This document shows positions 45,625 to 54,949 of a DNA stretch of 64,000 bases, one piece after another. The position numbers were made by a program, and so were the translations under genes. The DNA is from Candidatus Azobacteroides sp. GTDB lineage: Bacteria > Bacteroidota > Bacteroidia > Bacteroidales > Azobacteroidaceae. The notes below the pieces were generated by a model. It saw only the letters and a program-made list of their open reading frames with translations, was not told the origin of the DNA and ran no database searches. Numbering within the stretch: the stretch's first letter is position 1; each line of letters begins with the position of its first letter. Location of the stretch: contig WRFZ01000179.1 in NCBI GenBank assembly GCA_009778655.1, positions 1-64,000 on the forward strand, in the 5' to 3' direction.

Positions 45625-45915
45625 ATGAATGACGGAGAAAAAAATACCGTTTCCAAAATGATTCGAATTTATTGTCGTGCCAAGCACAAGCAACGAGGAG
45701 GATTATGTCCCGAGTGCAAGCAGTTGGAATCGTATGCTCATCAACGGTTGGAATATTGTCCTTATAAAGAAAATAAGCCCGCGTGTGAAAAATGTGCTAT
45801 TCATTGTTATAAAAATGAATACAAAGAAATAATCAAGATAGTAATGAGATTTTCGGGACCTCGAATGTTGTTCTATCATCCGGCAGAGGCTATTCGACAT
45901 TTTACAAGAAAATAA
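45625..45915 (+). CDS. YgbA-like nitrous-oxide-stimulated-promoter family protein
   Basis: Cysteine-rich protein of 96 residues matching the YgbA_NO family. Visible are KMIRIYCRAKH near 10-20, CPECKQLESYAHQRLEYCPY (about 28-47), KPACEKCAIHCYK (about 51-63) and FSGPRMLFYHPAEAIRH (about 75-91). Six cysteines suggest metal or Fe-S binding. In enteric bacteria ygbA is under the NO-sensing repressor NsrR and helps recovery from nitrosative stress. Its presence 3 kb from a nitrate-reduction cluster is suggestive. It stands between tadA and the epimerase gene, not inside the cluster. Confidence 0.82.
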   Translation: MNDGEKNTVSKMIRIYCRAKHKQRGGLCPECKQLESYAHQRLEYCPYKENKPACEKCAIHCYKNEYKEIIKIVMRFSGPRMLFYHPAEAIRHFTRK

Positions 45916-45935
45916 GCTTAATATCAACAAACCAA

Positions 45936-46895
45936 ATGAAAAATATATTAATTACCGGAGCGAGCGGATTTATCGGAAGTTTTCTGGTAGAAAAAGCGCT
46001 GAATCGGAATTGGAAAGTTTGGGCAGGCATACGACAAACCGGCAGTAAAAAATACCTTAGCGACGAACGGATTTCATTTATTGATTTGTTCTATTCCGAT
46101 AAAGATAAACTCAAACAACAAATAGAAAATCACCGAACGCTCTTTGGAAAATGGGATTATGTTATCCACAATGCGGGAGTAACCAAATGCCTTCACACCG
46201 AAGATTTCGAAAAAATCAACTACGGTTTCACCCGTAATCTGATTGAAGCCTTGAAAGAAGCCGGCGCTGTTCCGGATAAATTTATTTTGATGAGCAGTTT
46301 AAGCGCGGCACCTCCGACGGATTCCATATATGGAAAAAGTAAACGAAAAGCCGAAGAATTTCTGGAAGCTCAAACGGATTTTCCGTTTGTGATTCTACGC
46401 CCTACCGGCGTTTACGGGCCTCGCGATAAAGATTATTTTCTGATGTTGAAAAGCATAAAAAAAGGTTTAGAACTGACTGCGGGTTACGAACCTCAAATAC
46501 TTACTTTTATCTATGTAACCGATTTGGCTGAGGTTGCATTGCTTGCGGCGGAAAGCGCTTTTAGTCGTAAAACATATAATGTTTCCGATGGAAATACGTA
46601 TTCCGACGAAACTTATACTCAAATAGCGAAGAAAACCTTGGGTAAAGAACGGGTTCTGAAATTAAGAGTTCCTTTGATAGTTTTGAAAACGGTTTCCGGT
46701 TTGGCGGAATTGTGTTCAAAAATATCAAAGAAACCCTCTACGTTGAATCGCGATAAATATAAAATCATGAAACGCCGCGACTGGACTTGCGATATTTCTC
46801 CTTTAATATGTGATTTGGGCTTTCAAGCCGAATACGATCTGGAACGCGGAATCCGCGAATGCGTAACATGGTACGCCAACCAAGGTTGGCTATAA
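45936..46895 (+). CDS. NAD-dependent epimerase/dehydratase (extended SDR)
   Basis: Extended short-chain dehydrogenase/reductase of 319 residues. The NAD-binding GASGFIG is at residues 7-13, the catalytic Tyr-Lys pair lies in IYGKSKRKAEE (about 129-139), with the Ser of MSSLSAAPP upstream, and LRPTGVYGPRDKDYF follows. Substrate is likely a nucleotide sugar or a related small molecule; nothing nearby identifies it. The gene converges on the TrpB-like gene with 19 bases between stops. Confidence 0.85.
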   Translation: MKNILITGASGFIGSFLVEKALNRNWKVWAGIRQTGSKKYLSDERISFIDLFYSDKDKLKQQIENHRTLFGKWDYVIHNAGVTKCLHTEDFEKINYGFTRNLIEALKEAGAVPDKFILMSSLSAAPPTDSIYGKSKRKAEEFLEAQTDFPFVILRPTGVYGPRDKDYFLMLKSIKKGLELTAGYEPQILTFIYVTDLAEVALLAAESAFSRKTYNVSDGNTYSDETYTQIAKKTLGKERVLKLRVPLIVLKTVSGLAELCSKISKKPSTLNRDKYKIMKRRDWTCDISPLICDLGFQAEYDLERGIRECVTWYANQGWL

Positions 46896-46914
46896 TTACC
46901 GCTTCTCCGGAATT

Positions 46915-48276
46915 TTACGGTACTAATTTTTCCAAACAATTTAACGAACGGGCAATTTCTTCATCGCTCAATTGATAATTTGTCATTTTCCCGGAAAGGA
47001 ACCGGTCGTAGGCGCTCATGTCTATCAATCCGTGTCCGGAAAGATTGAACAATATGACTTTGGATTTTCCTTCTTCTTTCGCTTTTTTCGCTTCACGAAT
47101 TGCCGAAGCAATGGCATGAGTAGATTCGGGTGCCGGGATGGTTCCTTCTGTCCGGGCAAACAATTCTCCCGCTTCGAACGATTCCAACTGAGGAATATCC
47201 TGCACTTCTACATAGCCGTCTTTACGCAATTGACTGACAAGGGGTCCGGCTCCATGATAGCGCAAACCGCCGGCGTGAATATCTGCCGGTTGAAAATCGT
47301 GTCCCAAAGTGTACATGGGAAGGAGTGGCGTTAATCCGACGGTATCGCCAAAATCATACTCGAATCTTCCACGGGTCAATTTAGGGCAGCTTCTCGGCTC
47401 GGAAGCAATAATCCGTATCGCTTTACCGGATGTCAACCGATGACGCAAGAACGGAAAACTGATTCCGGAAAAATTAGAACCGCCGCCGAAACATCCGATA
47501 ACTATTTCCGGATATTCGCCGGCCATTTCCATTTGTTTTTCCGCTTCTAAACCGATAATTGTTTGATGAAGAATGACATGATTTAATACGGAACCTAAGG
47601 TATAGCGAGTGTTATCGCTCTTAATCGCTTTTTCTATGGCTTCGGAAATTGCAATTCCCAAGCTGCCCGAATTTTCGGGATCGCGGGCGAGAATTTTTCG
47701 CCCGGCTTCGGTTGTATCGCTTGGTGAAGAAACTACGCCTGCGCCCCAAGTTTGCATCATGATGCGACGGTAAGGCTTTTGGTTGTAACTTACTTTTACC
47801 ATGAAAACATCCAGATTTAAGCCGAAAACGCTGCAAGCAAAAGCAAGCGCCGTTCCCCATTGACCGGCTCCCGTTTCGGTAGTAAGGCTTTTAATTCCCT
47901 GTTTTTTATTATAGTAGGCTTGAGGTAATGCGGAATTTAACTTGTGCGAACCGACCGGACTAAGTCCTTCATTCTTGAAATAGATATGCGCCGGCGTATC
48001 CAATGCTTTTTCTAAGCTCGAAGCACGAACCAAAGGAGTCGGTCGCCATATTTTATACAGTTCGCGAACTTCATCGGGTATTTCAATCCATCGTTCTTGC
48101 GACAATTCCTGATTGATCAATTCTTTCGCAAAAATAGGTTCTAAGTCTTGCGGCTTCAAGGGTTGTTTCGTTCCGGGGTGAAGCGGAGGTAAAGGTTTAT
48201 TCACCATGTCCGCAACAATATTGTACCATGAGGTAGGAATATCGTTCTCACTAAGTAAAATTTTTTTTGTTGCCAT
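46915..48276 (-). CDS. trpB: TrpB2-type tryptophan synthase beta-like PLP enzyme
   Basis: PLP-dependent enzyme of 453 residues, longer than classical TrpB (about 400) and matching the TrpB2 subgroup. The PLP lysine is K112 in SPVGSHKLN. The Gly-rich phosphate-binding loop is [10 protein letters not shown] (about 244-253), and [12 protein letters not shown] is near 135. TrpB2 proteins usually lack the interface for TrpA and may condense indole and serine alone. No other trp gene is nearby, so it is a stand-alone copy and may serve indole salvage. Conserved residues of the active site appear intact. Confidence 0.88.
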   Translation of the reverse strand: MATKKILLSENDIPTSWYNIVADMVNKPLPPLHPGTKQPLKPQDLEPIFAKELINQELSQERWIEIPDEVRELYKIWRPTPLVRASSLEKALDTPAHIYFKNEGLSPVGSHKLNSALPQAYYNKKQGIKSLTTETGAGQWGTALAFACSVFGLNLDVFMVKVSYNQKPYRRIMMQTWGAGVVSSPSDTTEAGRKILARDPENSGSLGIAISEAIEKAIKSDNTRYTLGSVLNHVILHQTIIGLEAEKQMEMAGEYPEIVIGCFGGGSNFSGISFPFLRHRLTSGKAIRIIASEPRSCPKLTRGRFEYDFGDTVGLTPLLPMYTLGHDFQPADIHAGGLRYHGAGPLVSQLRKDGYVEVQDIPQLESFEAGELFARTEGTIPAPESTHAIASAIREAKKAKEEGKSKVILFNLSGHGLIDMSAYDRFLSGKMTNYQLSDEEIARSLNCLEKLVP

Positions 48277-48514
48277 TATGATTGTTTTTTAATAAAATTT
48301 TTTGCAAAGAAACACAAAAAAAACGTTTTATCCAACCGTTGTGAAAATAAAATTTCAAATGAATTTTCTTGTTTTATAAAAAGTCTGTCATCCCGCGCTT
48401 GATGCGGGATCCCCTGTTAAAACATAAATGATGAGGCGTGTCGCGTCTCTACTTTTGAGGCAGTATATTCTTCAAAAAAATTGAAATTGATTACATTAGC
48501 TTTAAATATGTCGC
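48277..48514. other. Intergenic region between trpB-like and 86-aa genes
   Basis: No coding frame is apparent. It holds an A/T-rich leader for the trpB-like gene and the dispersed-repeat block at 48384-48440. The far end near 48480-48514 shows nothing recognisable. Confidence 0.5.
48384..48440. repeat. Dispersed intergenic repeat: ATCCCGC/GCGGGAT hairpin plus CGCGTCTCTAC motif
   Basis: A perfect seven-base stem ATCCCGC (48390-48396) / GCGGGAT (48404-48410) encloses a seven-base loop. About 25 bases further right is GTGTCGCGTCTCTAC. Both words resemble short palindromic repeats dispersed in many bacterial genomes. The base composition is far more GC-rich than the surrounding spacer. Only this copy is in the window. 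Confidence 0.55.
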
Positions 48515-48775
48515 TTACTTCAACCGGCTTGCGAGGTATTCCTTCTTCCATGCTTCAAATTCTCTGTCGGCTTCCTCTATGGTCATAAATTCCCCTTCTT
48601 CAATTCGCCGGAAATGTTCCCACCACTCCTCTTGCGTACCGTGAAACGGAACATTGGGATTCCATTCATTAGAAGGCGAAATTTTGACAGTTGCCGGTCG
48701 GCGCTGATAAGCCGTCGCAGGCTCCCCAACGATCTGCGACGTATTTTTCGGAATTTTATATGATTTATTCGACAT
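48515..48775 (-). CDS. Small hypothetical protein (86 aa)
   Basis: Protein of 86 residues I do not recognise. The N-terminal half is polar and probably disordered. The C-terminal half is a predicted charged helix pair (EEWWEHFRRIEEGEF, then TIEEADREFEAWKKEYLASRL). Such small charged helical proteins are often antitoxin or accessory proteins, but there is no partner gene beside it. It has a full-consensus promoter that overlaps the divergent nitroreductase promoter, supporting it as a real, expressed gene. Confidence 0.65.
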   Translation of the reverse strand: MSNKSYKIPKNTSQIVGEPATAYQRRPATVKISPSNEWNPNVPFHGTQEEWWEHFRRIEEGEFMTIEEADREFEAWKKEYLASRLK

Positions 48776-48797
48776 GGCTTAATTAATTAGTATATTG

Positions 48798-48829
48798 CAA
48801 AGATATAATTTTTTTGTATCTTTACCAAA
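48798..48829 (-). promoter_or_regulatory. Promoter of the 86-aa gene, overlapping a divergent promoter
   Basis: On the minus strand TTTG (48826-48829) is followed after 20 bases by TATCTTTG (48798-48805), a full consensus match. On the plus strand the same stretch contains ATTG (48794-48797), 19 bases, then TATCTTTA (48817-48824), a near match serving the nitroreductase gene. Confidence 0.75.
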
Positions 48830-48840
48830 AAATTAGATTT

Positions 48841-49656
48841 ATGACCATTGTAGAAGCAATAGAAAAACGCCGATCGGTTCGGAACTATACCGGAGAACCG
48901 CTTCGAAAGGAACACGTAACCTTGATTACAGATTACATTGCCGGACTGAAAGCCCCGTTTGATGCACCTTCTATACGCATTCAATTGATTCATACCCGGC
49001 AAGAATCCGGTAAAGTTAAACTGGGCACCTATGGCTTTGTCGGAGGCGCTTCGGATTTTCTCACACTCGTTTTTGAAAAAGAAAGTTCATTCCCGCTCAT
49101 GGAAGAAGCGGCTGCATATGCTTTCGAACAAGCGATTCTTTTTTGTACCGGTCTTGATTTGGGTACTTGCTGGTTAGGCGGCGCTTTCAATCGGAAAGAT
49201 TTTTCCGAACCGGTACGGTTGAAACCGAATGAAGTCCTGCGGATTGTTTCTCCTGTCGGCTATATAAATCCTAAAATTCGGTTTACGGAAACACTTTTAG
49301 GGCAAAGGAAAAATCATTTTTCCCGCAAACCGTTTGAATCGCTTTTCTTTCGCGAAGATTTTAATACGCCTTTATCGGAAGAAACTGCCGGCATCTACGG
49401 AAAGCCGCTTGAAATGGTGCGCATAGCTCCTTCAGCCAATAATCTGCAAACGTGGAGAATCGTATTGAGCGGAAATAATTTACATTTCTATCGGCATTTA
49501 TCCGTAATCGGATTCAGCGCTATTGACTTGGGTATTGCTTTGTGTCATTTCGAACAAACATGTAAGGAATCGGGTATTGCCGGAAAATTTGAAGTATTGA
49601 ATAATAAAGCGCCCGAAAAGAAAGGCGAAGAGTACGTTATTTCTTGGGTGGTATAG
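48841..49656 (+). CDS. Nitroreductase-family protein
   Basis: FMN-dependent nitroreductase-like protein of 271 residues from the ATG at 48841. The frame is open to a TTG at 48814. That start is unlikely because it overlaps the -7 box and gives a run (YLYQKIRF) unlike the family. The N-terminal EAIEKRRSVRNYTGEP (about 5-20) is the FMN-binding signature. GLDLGTCWLGGAF (about 105-117) and APSANNLQTWRIVL (about 203-216) are also typical of the longer two-domain nitroreductases. Substrate unknown. Its 3' end overlaps the convergent helicase gene by 20 bases. Confidence 0.84.
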   Translation: MTIVEAIEKRRSVRNYTGEPLRKEHVTLITDYIAGLKAPFDAPSIRIQLIHTRQESGKVKLGTYGFVGGASDFLTLVFEKESSFPLMEEAAAYAFEQAILFCTGLDLGTCWLGGAFNRKDFSEPVRLKPNEVLRIVSPVGYINPKIRFTETLLGQRKNHFSRKPFESLFFREDFNTPLSEETAGIYGKPLEMVRIAPSANNLQTWRIVLSGNNLHFYRHLSVIGFSAIDLGIALCHFEQTCKESGIAGKFEVLNNKAPEKKGEEYVISWVV

Positions 49657-51475
49657 AATGATTCCGTTTCGGAACGTCTAATTTTAACGTTTCGGCCAAC
49701 GGAACATTGTTATACCGAACTTTGCGCCTGTTTTCGAGGAACAACAACATATCTTCTTCAAAAGTAATTAAGTTTTTTAGGAACGTTCGGTTTTTCTTGT
49801 TAATCTTGGAAGCGGCGATCAAATCTTGCAACGGTTTCAGAATATTTGTAACAAATTGCTCGTGAAAATAAACAAGCGCTTTTTGACACCGAATTTTCAA
49901 TAAGGAAATAACCTCATCTTCCGATGTATCTTGTCGAATGATTTGCGTCAGTTGTTGCCGAAATTTGATGGTGATGTCTTCCCATTCGATTATTTTTTTC
50001 TTGAAACCAGCAAACAAAAGCTTAGCCGGCTCATATTCAGGCGCTGTTTTGTCCTCCGTTAATTTATCAAATCTACGCAATAAATCATACATGGGACGCC
50101 AGTCGAAATACAACAGCAGACGTTCCGTCCAAAATTTTTTCTTTCCCGTTCGAAATATCCGAAGCAATTCGTTTTCGTCTTTCTCGGTTTGACTGAACCG
50201 GATAGCATAATCGTCGGTAAGAATACTGTTGGAATGTATTTTAGAAAAAAGCACGATTCCGTCAAGCGATGTACAACGACTTAAAGCGACGTAGGTTTGT
50301 CCCGCCGCAAAAGACCCGCCTGCATCAATGATCGCCTTTTCAAAAGTTAATCCTTGACTTTTATGAATGGTAATCGCCCAAGCCAAACGAAGCGGATATT
50401 GGGTAAACGAGCCTAATTTTTCTTCCTCGATTTTTCCCGATTCTTTATTCAGCGAATAACGCATATTCTCCCATACTTCTTTCTGTACCAATATTTCTGT
50501 ATTTTGTTCCGAAATATAAACGTAAATTTGGTCGGCAATGATCCGGCTGATTGCAGCAATTGTCCCGTTAACAAAACGTCCTTCCGTATCGTTTCGGATA
50601 AACATCACTTGTGCGCCGGTTTTCAAGTGAAGTTCCGTATCCGTAGGCAAAGCAAAATCCGGGAAATCGCCGTCAACGGTTCCGGAAAAAACACGTTCTT
50701 CTGCGGATAATTCCTCTAATTTACGCCGATTGATTGCATCGGATCGGTAATTGTGAGTCGTCAGAATAATGTAATTCTCCTCTTCTTTCGGTTTGAAATT
50801 CGGATTGTATCGCTTGTTGAGTTCACGCAAATCATCTTGTGTAGCTATATTGTTTCGGATACGATTCAACAAATCCACAAACACCGGATCGCCTTGACGA
50901 TAAACGGTTTTCAGTTCAAGATACACCGGTTCGGTTTGTCGTATCACCCGTGCATGAAAAAAAAACGTACTTTCATAATACTTTTGCAGTAACTTCCATT
51001 CTTCATCTTTGGCAACCGGAGGTAATTGAAACAGATCGCCGATATACAAAACTTGTATGCCTCCGAATGGTAGCGTATTACGACGGATGCGCCGCAAGGT
51101 TTCATCAATGCAATCAAGGACATCGGCGCGCAACATGCTGACTTCATCAATAATCAGCAATTCCAATTGGTTGAGTAATTCGATTTTCTGTTTGGAAAAT
51201 CGAAAAAAAGTTTTCTTCAAAGGATTGGATACGCCGGGTAAATACGGTTCAAAAGGCAATTGGAAAAGCGAATGGAGCGTCACCCCGCCGGCATTAACGG
51301 CGGCAACCCCGGTCGGAGCCGCTACAATAGCGTTTTTGTACGTATGCTCCCGGATGTATTTTAAAAAAGTAGTTTTCCCCGTCCCGGCTTTTCCTGTCAG
51401 AAAAACGTGTTCGGAGGTTTGGTTAATAAAATCGGCGGCTAACCGAAAAATGACATTGTTTTCGTCGGGTTTCAT
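49637..51475 (-). CDS. PIF1/RecD-like superfamily 1 DNA helicase
   Basis: ATP-dependent helicase of 612 residues. Walker A is GKAGTGKT (28-35), then VAAPTGVAAVNAGGVTLHSLF (about 51-71), Walker B LLIIDEVSMLRADVLD (about 107-122) and IYIGDLFQLPPV-like YIGDLFQLPPVA. The C-terminal motif is ITIHKSQGLTFEKAIID (about 373-389), followed by VALSRCTSLDG. This order is typical of bacterial PIF1-like proteins. Residues about 450-612 are a helical region of unknown role. Likely works in DNA repair or replication-fork maintenance. Confidence 0.87.
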   Translation of the reverse strand: MKPDENNVIFRLAADFINQTSEHVFLTGKAGTGKTTFLKYIREHTYKNAIVAAPTGVAAVNAGGVTLHSLFQLPFEPYLPGVSNPLKKTFFRFSKQKIELLNQLELLIIDEVSMLRADVLDCIDETLRRIRRNTLPFGGIQVLYIGDLFQLPPVAKDEEWKLLQKYYESTFFFHARVIRQTEPVYLELKTVYRQGDPVFVDLLNRIRNNIATQDDLRELNKRYNPNFKPKEEENYIILTTHNYRSDAINRRKLEELSAEERVFSGTVDGDFPDFALPTDTELHLKTGAQVMFIRNDTEGRFVNGTIAAISRIIADQIYVYISEQNTEILVQKEVWENMRYSLNKESGKIEEEKLGSFTQYPLRLAWAITIHKSQGLTFEKAIIDAGGSFAAGQTYVALSRCTSLDGIVLFSKIHSNSILTDDYAIRFSQTEKDENELLRIFRTGKKKFWTERLLLYFDWRPMYDLLRRFDKLTEDKTAPEYEPAKLLFAGFKKKIIEWEDITIKFRQQLTQIIRQDTSEDEVISLLKIRCQKALVYFHEQFVTNILKPLQDLIAASKINKKNRTFLKNLITFEEDMLLFLENRRKVRYNNVPLAETLKLDVPKRNHSIPPKK

Positions 51476-51641
51476 TCTTGTTCAAATATCTGTTACTGCT
51501 CAAAAATATTTAAATTAAACGAAACAAAATTATAAAATTTTTTTCAAAAAACAAACTTTGTAAGTTCCTTCGGCGTATTCCTCAATAAATTATTTTATCT
51601 GCATTTTTGGTTTTTTCTCATTGATATTTCAATTATATAAT

Positions 51642-51653
51642 GTAATTTTACGA
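51642..51653 (+). promoter_or_regulatory. TGTAATTTTACG motif upstream of the tricorn-like gene
   Basis: The 12-base word also occurs in the two duplicated leaders at 23399 and 24465. It contains TAATTTTA, with ATTG 19 bases before it (51620-51623), so it may be the -7 region of a promoter variant. The downstream ATG is at 51687. Confidence 0.5.
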
Positions 51654-51686
51654 AATATTTAATACATAATATTGACAACTTAATAC

Positions 51687-54600
51687 ATGAACAAACAGTT
51701 AATCCTTTCGATTCTTGCCGTAACGGCTTTTTTCACCGTTTCAGCTCAACAGGAAGCGCGTTTATTGCGTTTCCCGACTATTTATGATAATCAATTGGTA
51801 TTCTCTTACGCAGGCGATTTGTATTCTGTATCTTCGCAAGGCGGCGTTGCTCGGAAAATCACCAATGACGACGGATACGAAATGTTCGCGCGCTTTTCGC
51901 CCGATGGTAAACAATTGGCTTTTACGGCCCAATACGACGGGAATACGGAAGTCTATGTGATGCCCGCTTCCGGAGGCGAACCGGTTCGACTTACCTATAC
52001 CGCCACTTTGGGTCGCGATGATATATCCGACCGCATGGGGCCGAACAATATTACGTTGACATGGAAAGACAATGAACACATAGTTTATCGTTCACGGAAA
52101 CAATCGTTCAACGATTTCAAAGGCAAATTGTATTTGGTCTCCGTCAAGGGCGGACTGTCGGAAGAACTTCCTTTGCCCGCCGGCGGATTTTGCTCCTATT
52201 CTCCCGATAAAACTCAATTGGCATACAATCAAGTATTTCGTGAATTTCGTACATGGAAGTATTACCAAGGCGGCATGGCGGACGAAATTTGGATTTATGA
52301 TTTTAATACCAAGAAAACAGAAAAAATAACCGATAATCCACATCAGGATATTTGTCCCATGTGGATCGGGAAAGAGATTTATTATATTTCCGACCGCGAC
52401 AGAATTATGAATTTATTTTGTTATAATACGGAAACAAAACAAACGCGTAAAGTAACCGACTTTAATGAATATGACATCAAGTTTCCAAGCTTGGGTAATC
52501 AATCAATCGTGTTTGAAAACGGCGGATATATCTATAATTTTGATATTGCTACCCAAAAAGCGACAAAGATTCCGATTTATCTGGAAGAAGATTTAATCGG
52601 CGGACGCACGAAGTTGATTGACGCTTCCGGAAGAATCGCCGGGGCCGATGTTTCGCCCGACGGGAATCGCTTGGTTGTGAGCGCTCGCGGCGATATTTAC
52701 ACTGTTCCCGTCAAATCGGGTATTACCCGCGACTTGACCGAAACGTCGGGCGTACACGAACGGAATCCGAGTTGGTCGCCCGACGGTACCCGAATTGCGT
52801 ACATTTCCGATGCTACCGGTGAAGATGAAATTTATATCCGCTCGCAAGACGGGTTGCAAAAACCGGTTCAAATCACATTCAACAGCGATACTTATAAATA
52901 CGGTTTCGACTGGTCGCCCGACGGAAAGAAAATCCTCTGGAGCGACAAAATGCAACGTTTGCGTTATGTGGATGTGGATTCTAAGAAAATTACGGATGTG
53001 GAACAAACGCTCGACGGAGAAATACGCGGATTTAACTGGTCGCCCGACAGCCGTTGGATAACCTATACTTTACCTCGCGCAAATACAACCGATGTCGTAA
53101 TCATTTATAATTTGGAAAGTAAAGCAAAACATATCGTATCGGACGAATGGTTCGATACGGTCAACGGCTTTTTCAGCGATGACGGGAAATATTTCCTGTT
53201 CTCCTCGGCAAGAAATTTCAATCCGATTTACAGCAATACCGAATGGAATCATGCTTATACTAACATGAACAAACTGTATATCACTACGCTCAAGAAATCT
53301 ACACCTTCTCCGTTTGCCTACGAAAACGATGAAGTGACTATCAAAAACGACAGCGTTGCCGCTAAAAAAGACCAACCGGCTGCCGGCAAAAAGGAATTGA
53401 AAATCGAAATTGATTTCGACGGCATACAAGGACGTACTTCCGAACTGAATGCGCCTTTTGGAGTTGCCTGCATTGACGGAAATGTTTATTACAACCGCGA
53501 CGGAAACCTCTACTTGTTCGATTTGCAAAAGAAGAAAGAAACCGAATTGGGTAATTACTCCATCGTATCTATAACTCCGGATAATAAAAAATTTTTAGTA
53601 CGCTCCGGAAGAGGCGACTATGCTGTTATTGACGCTCCCAAAGGGAAGATTAGCGCCGATGGAACCGTCAATCTCTCGGATGTGAAAACCGTTGTTGATT
53701 TACATGCCGAATGGAATCAGATTTATAACGAATGCTGGCGACAGATGCGTGATTTCTTCTATGATCCCAACATGCACGGCGTAAATTGGGAAAAAATCAG
53801 AGAAAAATACCAACCTTTGGTTCAATATGTCAATAACCGGAATGATTTGAATTATATTATCGGCGAAATGATCGGCGAATTGAGTTGCGGTCATGCCTAC
53901 ATTGCCGGAGGCGATAAGCGCGAACCGCAACGAATATCAACCGGTTTGTTGGGCGCTCAACTGAGTCGGGACGCTTCGGGTTATTACCGCATTGATAAAA
54001 TACTTGCCGGCAGAAATTGGTCGGAACAGCTTCGTTCGCCGTTGACGGAAGCCGGCGTTGATGCCAAAACTGGTGATTTCATTACGTATATCAATGGTAA
54101 ATCAACCAAAGAGATGAACGATATTTACGCCGCACTTTACGATAAAGCCGGCAAACAGGTCGAATTGACTCTGAACGCTCAACCCTCGGAAACAAACGGA
54201 CGAAAAGTCATTGTTAAACCCATTGCCGACGAATCGGCTTTGTATTATTTCGATTGGGTACAAGGTAATATTGACAAAGTAAACAAGGCAACCGACGGTA
54301 AAGTGGGGTATATTCATATTCCGGATATGAGCGTCGAAGGACTGAATGAATTTGTAAAATATTATTATCCGCAATTGAATAAACACGCTTTAATCATTGA
54401 TGATCGAGGAAATGGCGGAGGAAATGTTTCTCCTATGATTATTGAACGCTTACGCAGGGAATTGGCAATGATGACCGCTCCCCGTAACGGTCGCCCGGCT
54501 CCCAAACCCGACGGATTAATGATTGGACCCAAAATACTGTTATTAGACAAATATTCCGCTTCCGACGGCGATTTGTTCCCTTACCAATTCAAATTCTATA

Positions 54601-54905
54601 AATTAGGAAAAACGGTCGGCGAGCGTTCATGGGGAGGCGTTGTCGGTATTCGAGGCACATTGCCGTTGATTGACGGAGGTTCGCTGAATCGTCCCGAATT
54701 TGCGCACTACGATGCCGAAGGAAAACAATTCGTAATTGAAGGACATGGCGTGGATCCGGACTATGTGATAGCTAACGATCCCGCGAAAGAATATGCCGGC
54801 ATTGATCAACAATTGGATAAAGCCATCGAACTGATTTTGGAAGATTTGAAAACGAATCCAGGCAACTATCCGGAGCGTCCGCCGTATCCCGATAAATCAA
54901 AATAG
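51687..54905 (+). CDS. Tricorn-like S41 protease with beta-propeller and PDZ domains
   Basis: Exported protease of 1072 residues. A signal peptide ends near residue 20 (FTVSAQQ). The N-terminal half contains TolB-like propeller repeats (RFSPDGKQLAFTAQYDG, DVSPDGNRLVVSARGD, PSWSPDGTRIAYISD, FNWSPDSRWITY). Then come a Tricorn C1-like region (about 670-750), a PDZ domain (about 760-840) and the S41 core with YSASDGDLFPY near 950, where the Ser is the expected nucleophile. Family members trim peptides; in Bacteroidota they are periplasmic. A DUF362 gene follows after 44 bases. Confidence 0.9.
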   Translation: MNKQLILSILAVTAFFTVSAQQEARLLRFPTIYDNQLVFSYAGDLYSVSSQGGVARKITNDDGYEMFARFSPDGKQLAFTAQYDGNTEVYVMPASGGEPVRLTYTATLGRDDISDRMGPNNITLTWKDNEHIVYRSRKQSFNDFKGKLYLVSVKGGLSEELPLPAGGFCSYSPDKTQLAYNQVFREFRTWKYYQGGMADEIWIYDFNTKKTEKITDNPHQDICPMWIGKEIYYISDRDRIMNLFCYNTETKQTRKVTDFNEYDIKFPSLGNQSIVFENGGYIYNFDIATQKATKIPIYLEEDLIGGRTKLIDASGRIAGADVSPDGNRLVVSARGDIYTVPVKSGITRDLTETSGVHERNPSWSPDGTRIAYISDATGEDEIYIRSQDGLQKPVQITFNSDTYKYGFDWSPDGKKILWSDKMQRLRYVDVDSKKITDVEQTLDGEIRGFNWSPDSRWITYTLPRANTTDVVIIYNLESKAKHIVSDEWFDTVNGFFSDDGKYFLFSSARNFNPIYSNTEWNHAYTNMNKLYITTLKKSTPSPFAYENDEVTIKNDSVAAKKDQPAAGKKELKIEIDFDGIQGRTSELNAPFGVACIDGNVYYNRDGNLYLFDLQKKKETELGNYSIVSITPDNKKFLVRSGRGDYAVIDAPKGKISADGTVNLSDVKTVVDLHAEWNQIYNECWRQMRDFFYDPNMHGVNWEKIREKYQPLVQYVNNRNDLNYIIGEMIGELSCGHAYIAGGDKREPQRISTGLLGAQLSRDASGYYRIDKILAGRNWSEQLRSPLTEAGVDAKTGDFITYINGKSTKEMNDIYAALYDKAGKQVELTLNAQPSETNGRKVIVKPIADESALYYFDWVQGNIDKVNKATDGKVGYIHIPDMSVEGLNEFVKYYYPQLNKHALIIDDRGNGGGNVSPMIIERLRRELAMMTAPRNGRPAPKPDGLMIGPKILLLDKYSASDGDLFPYQFKFYKLGKTVGERSWGGVVGIRGTLPLIDGGSLNRPEFAHYDAEGKQFVIEGHGVDPDYVIANDPAKEYAGIDQQLDKAIELILEDLKTNPGNYPERPPYPDKSK

Positions 54906-54949
54906 ATAAACAGATAAAAAATATAATTAAACAATTAAATTCAACGAAT

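Noticed and set aside
48814-48840. TTG start extending the nitroreductase by nine residues
   Set aside because: The TTG overlaps the plus-strand -7 box, and the added residues do not resemble the family; the ATG at 48841 gives the typical N-terminus.
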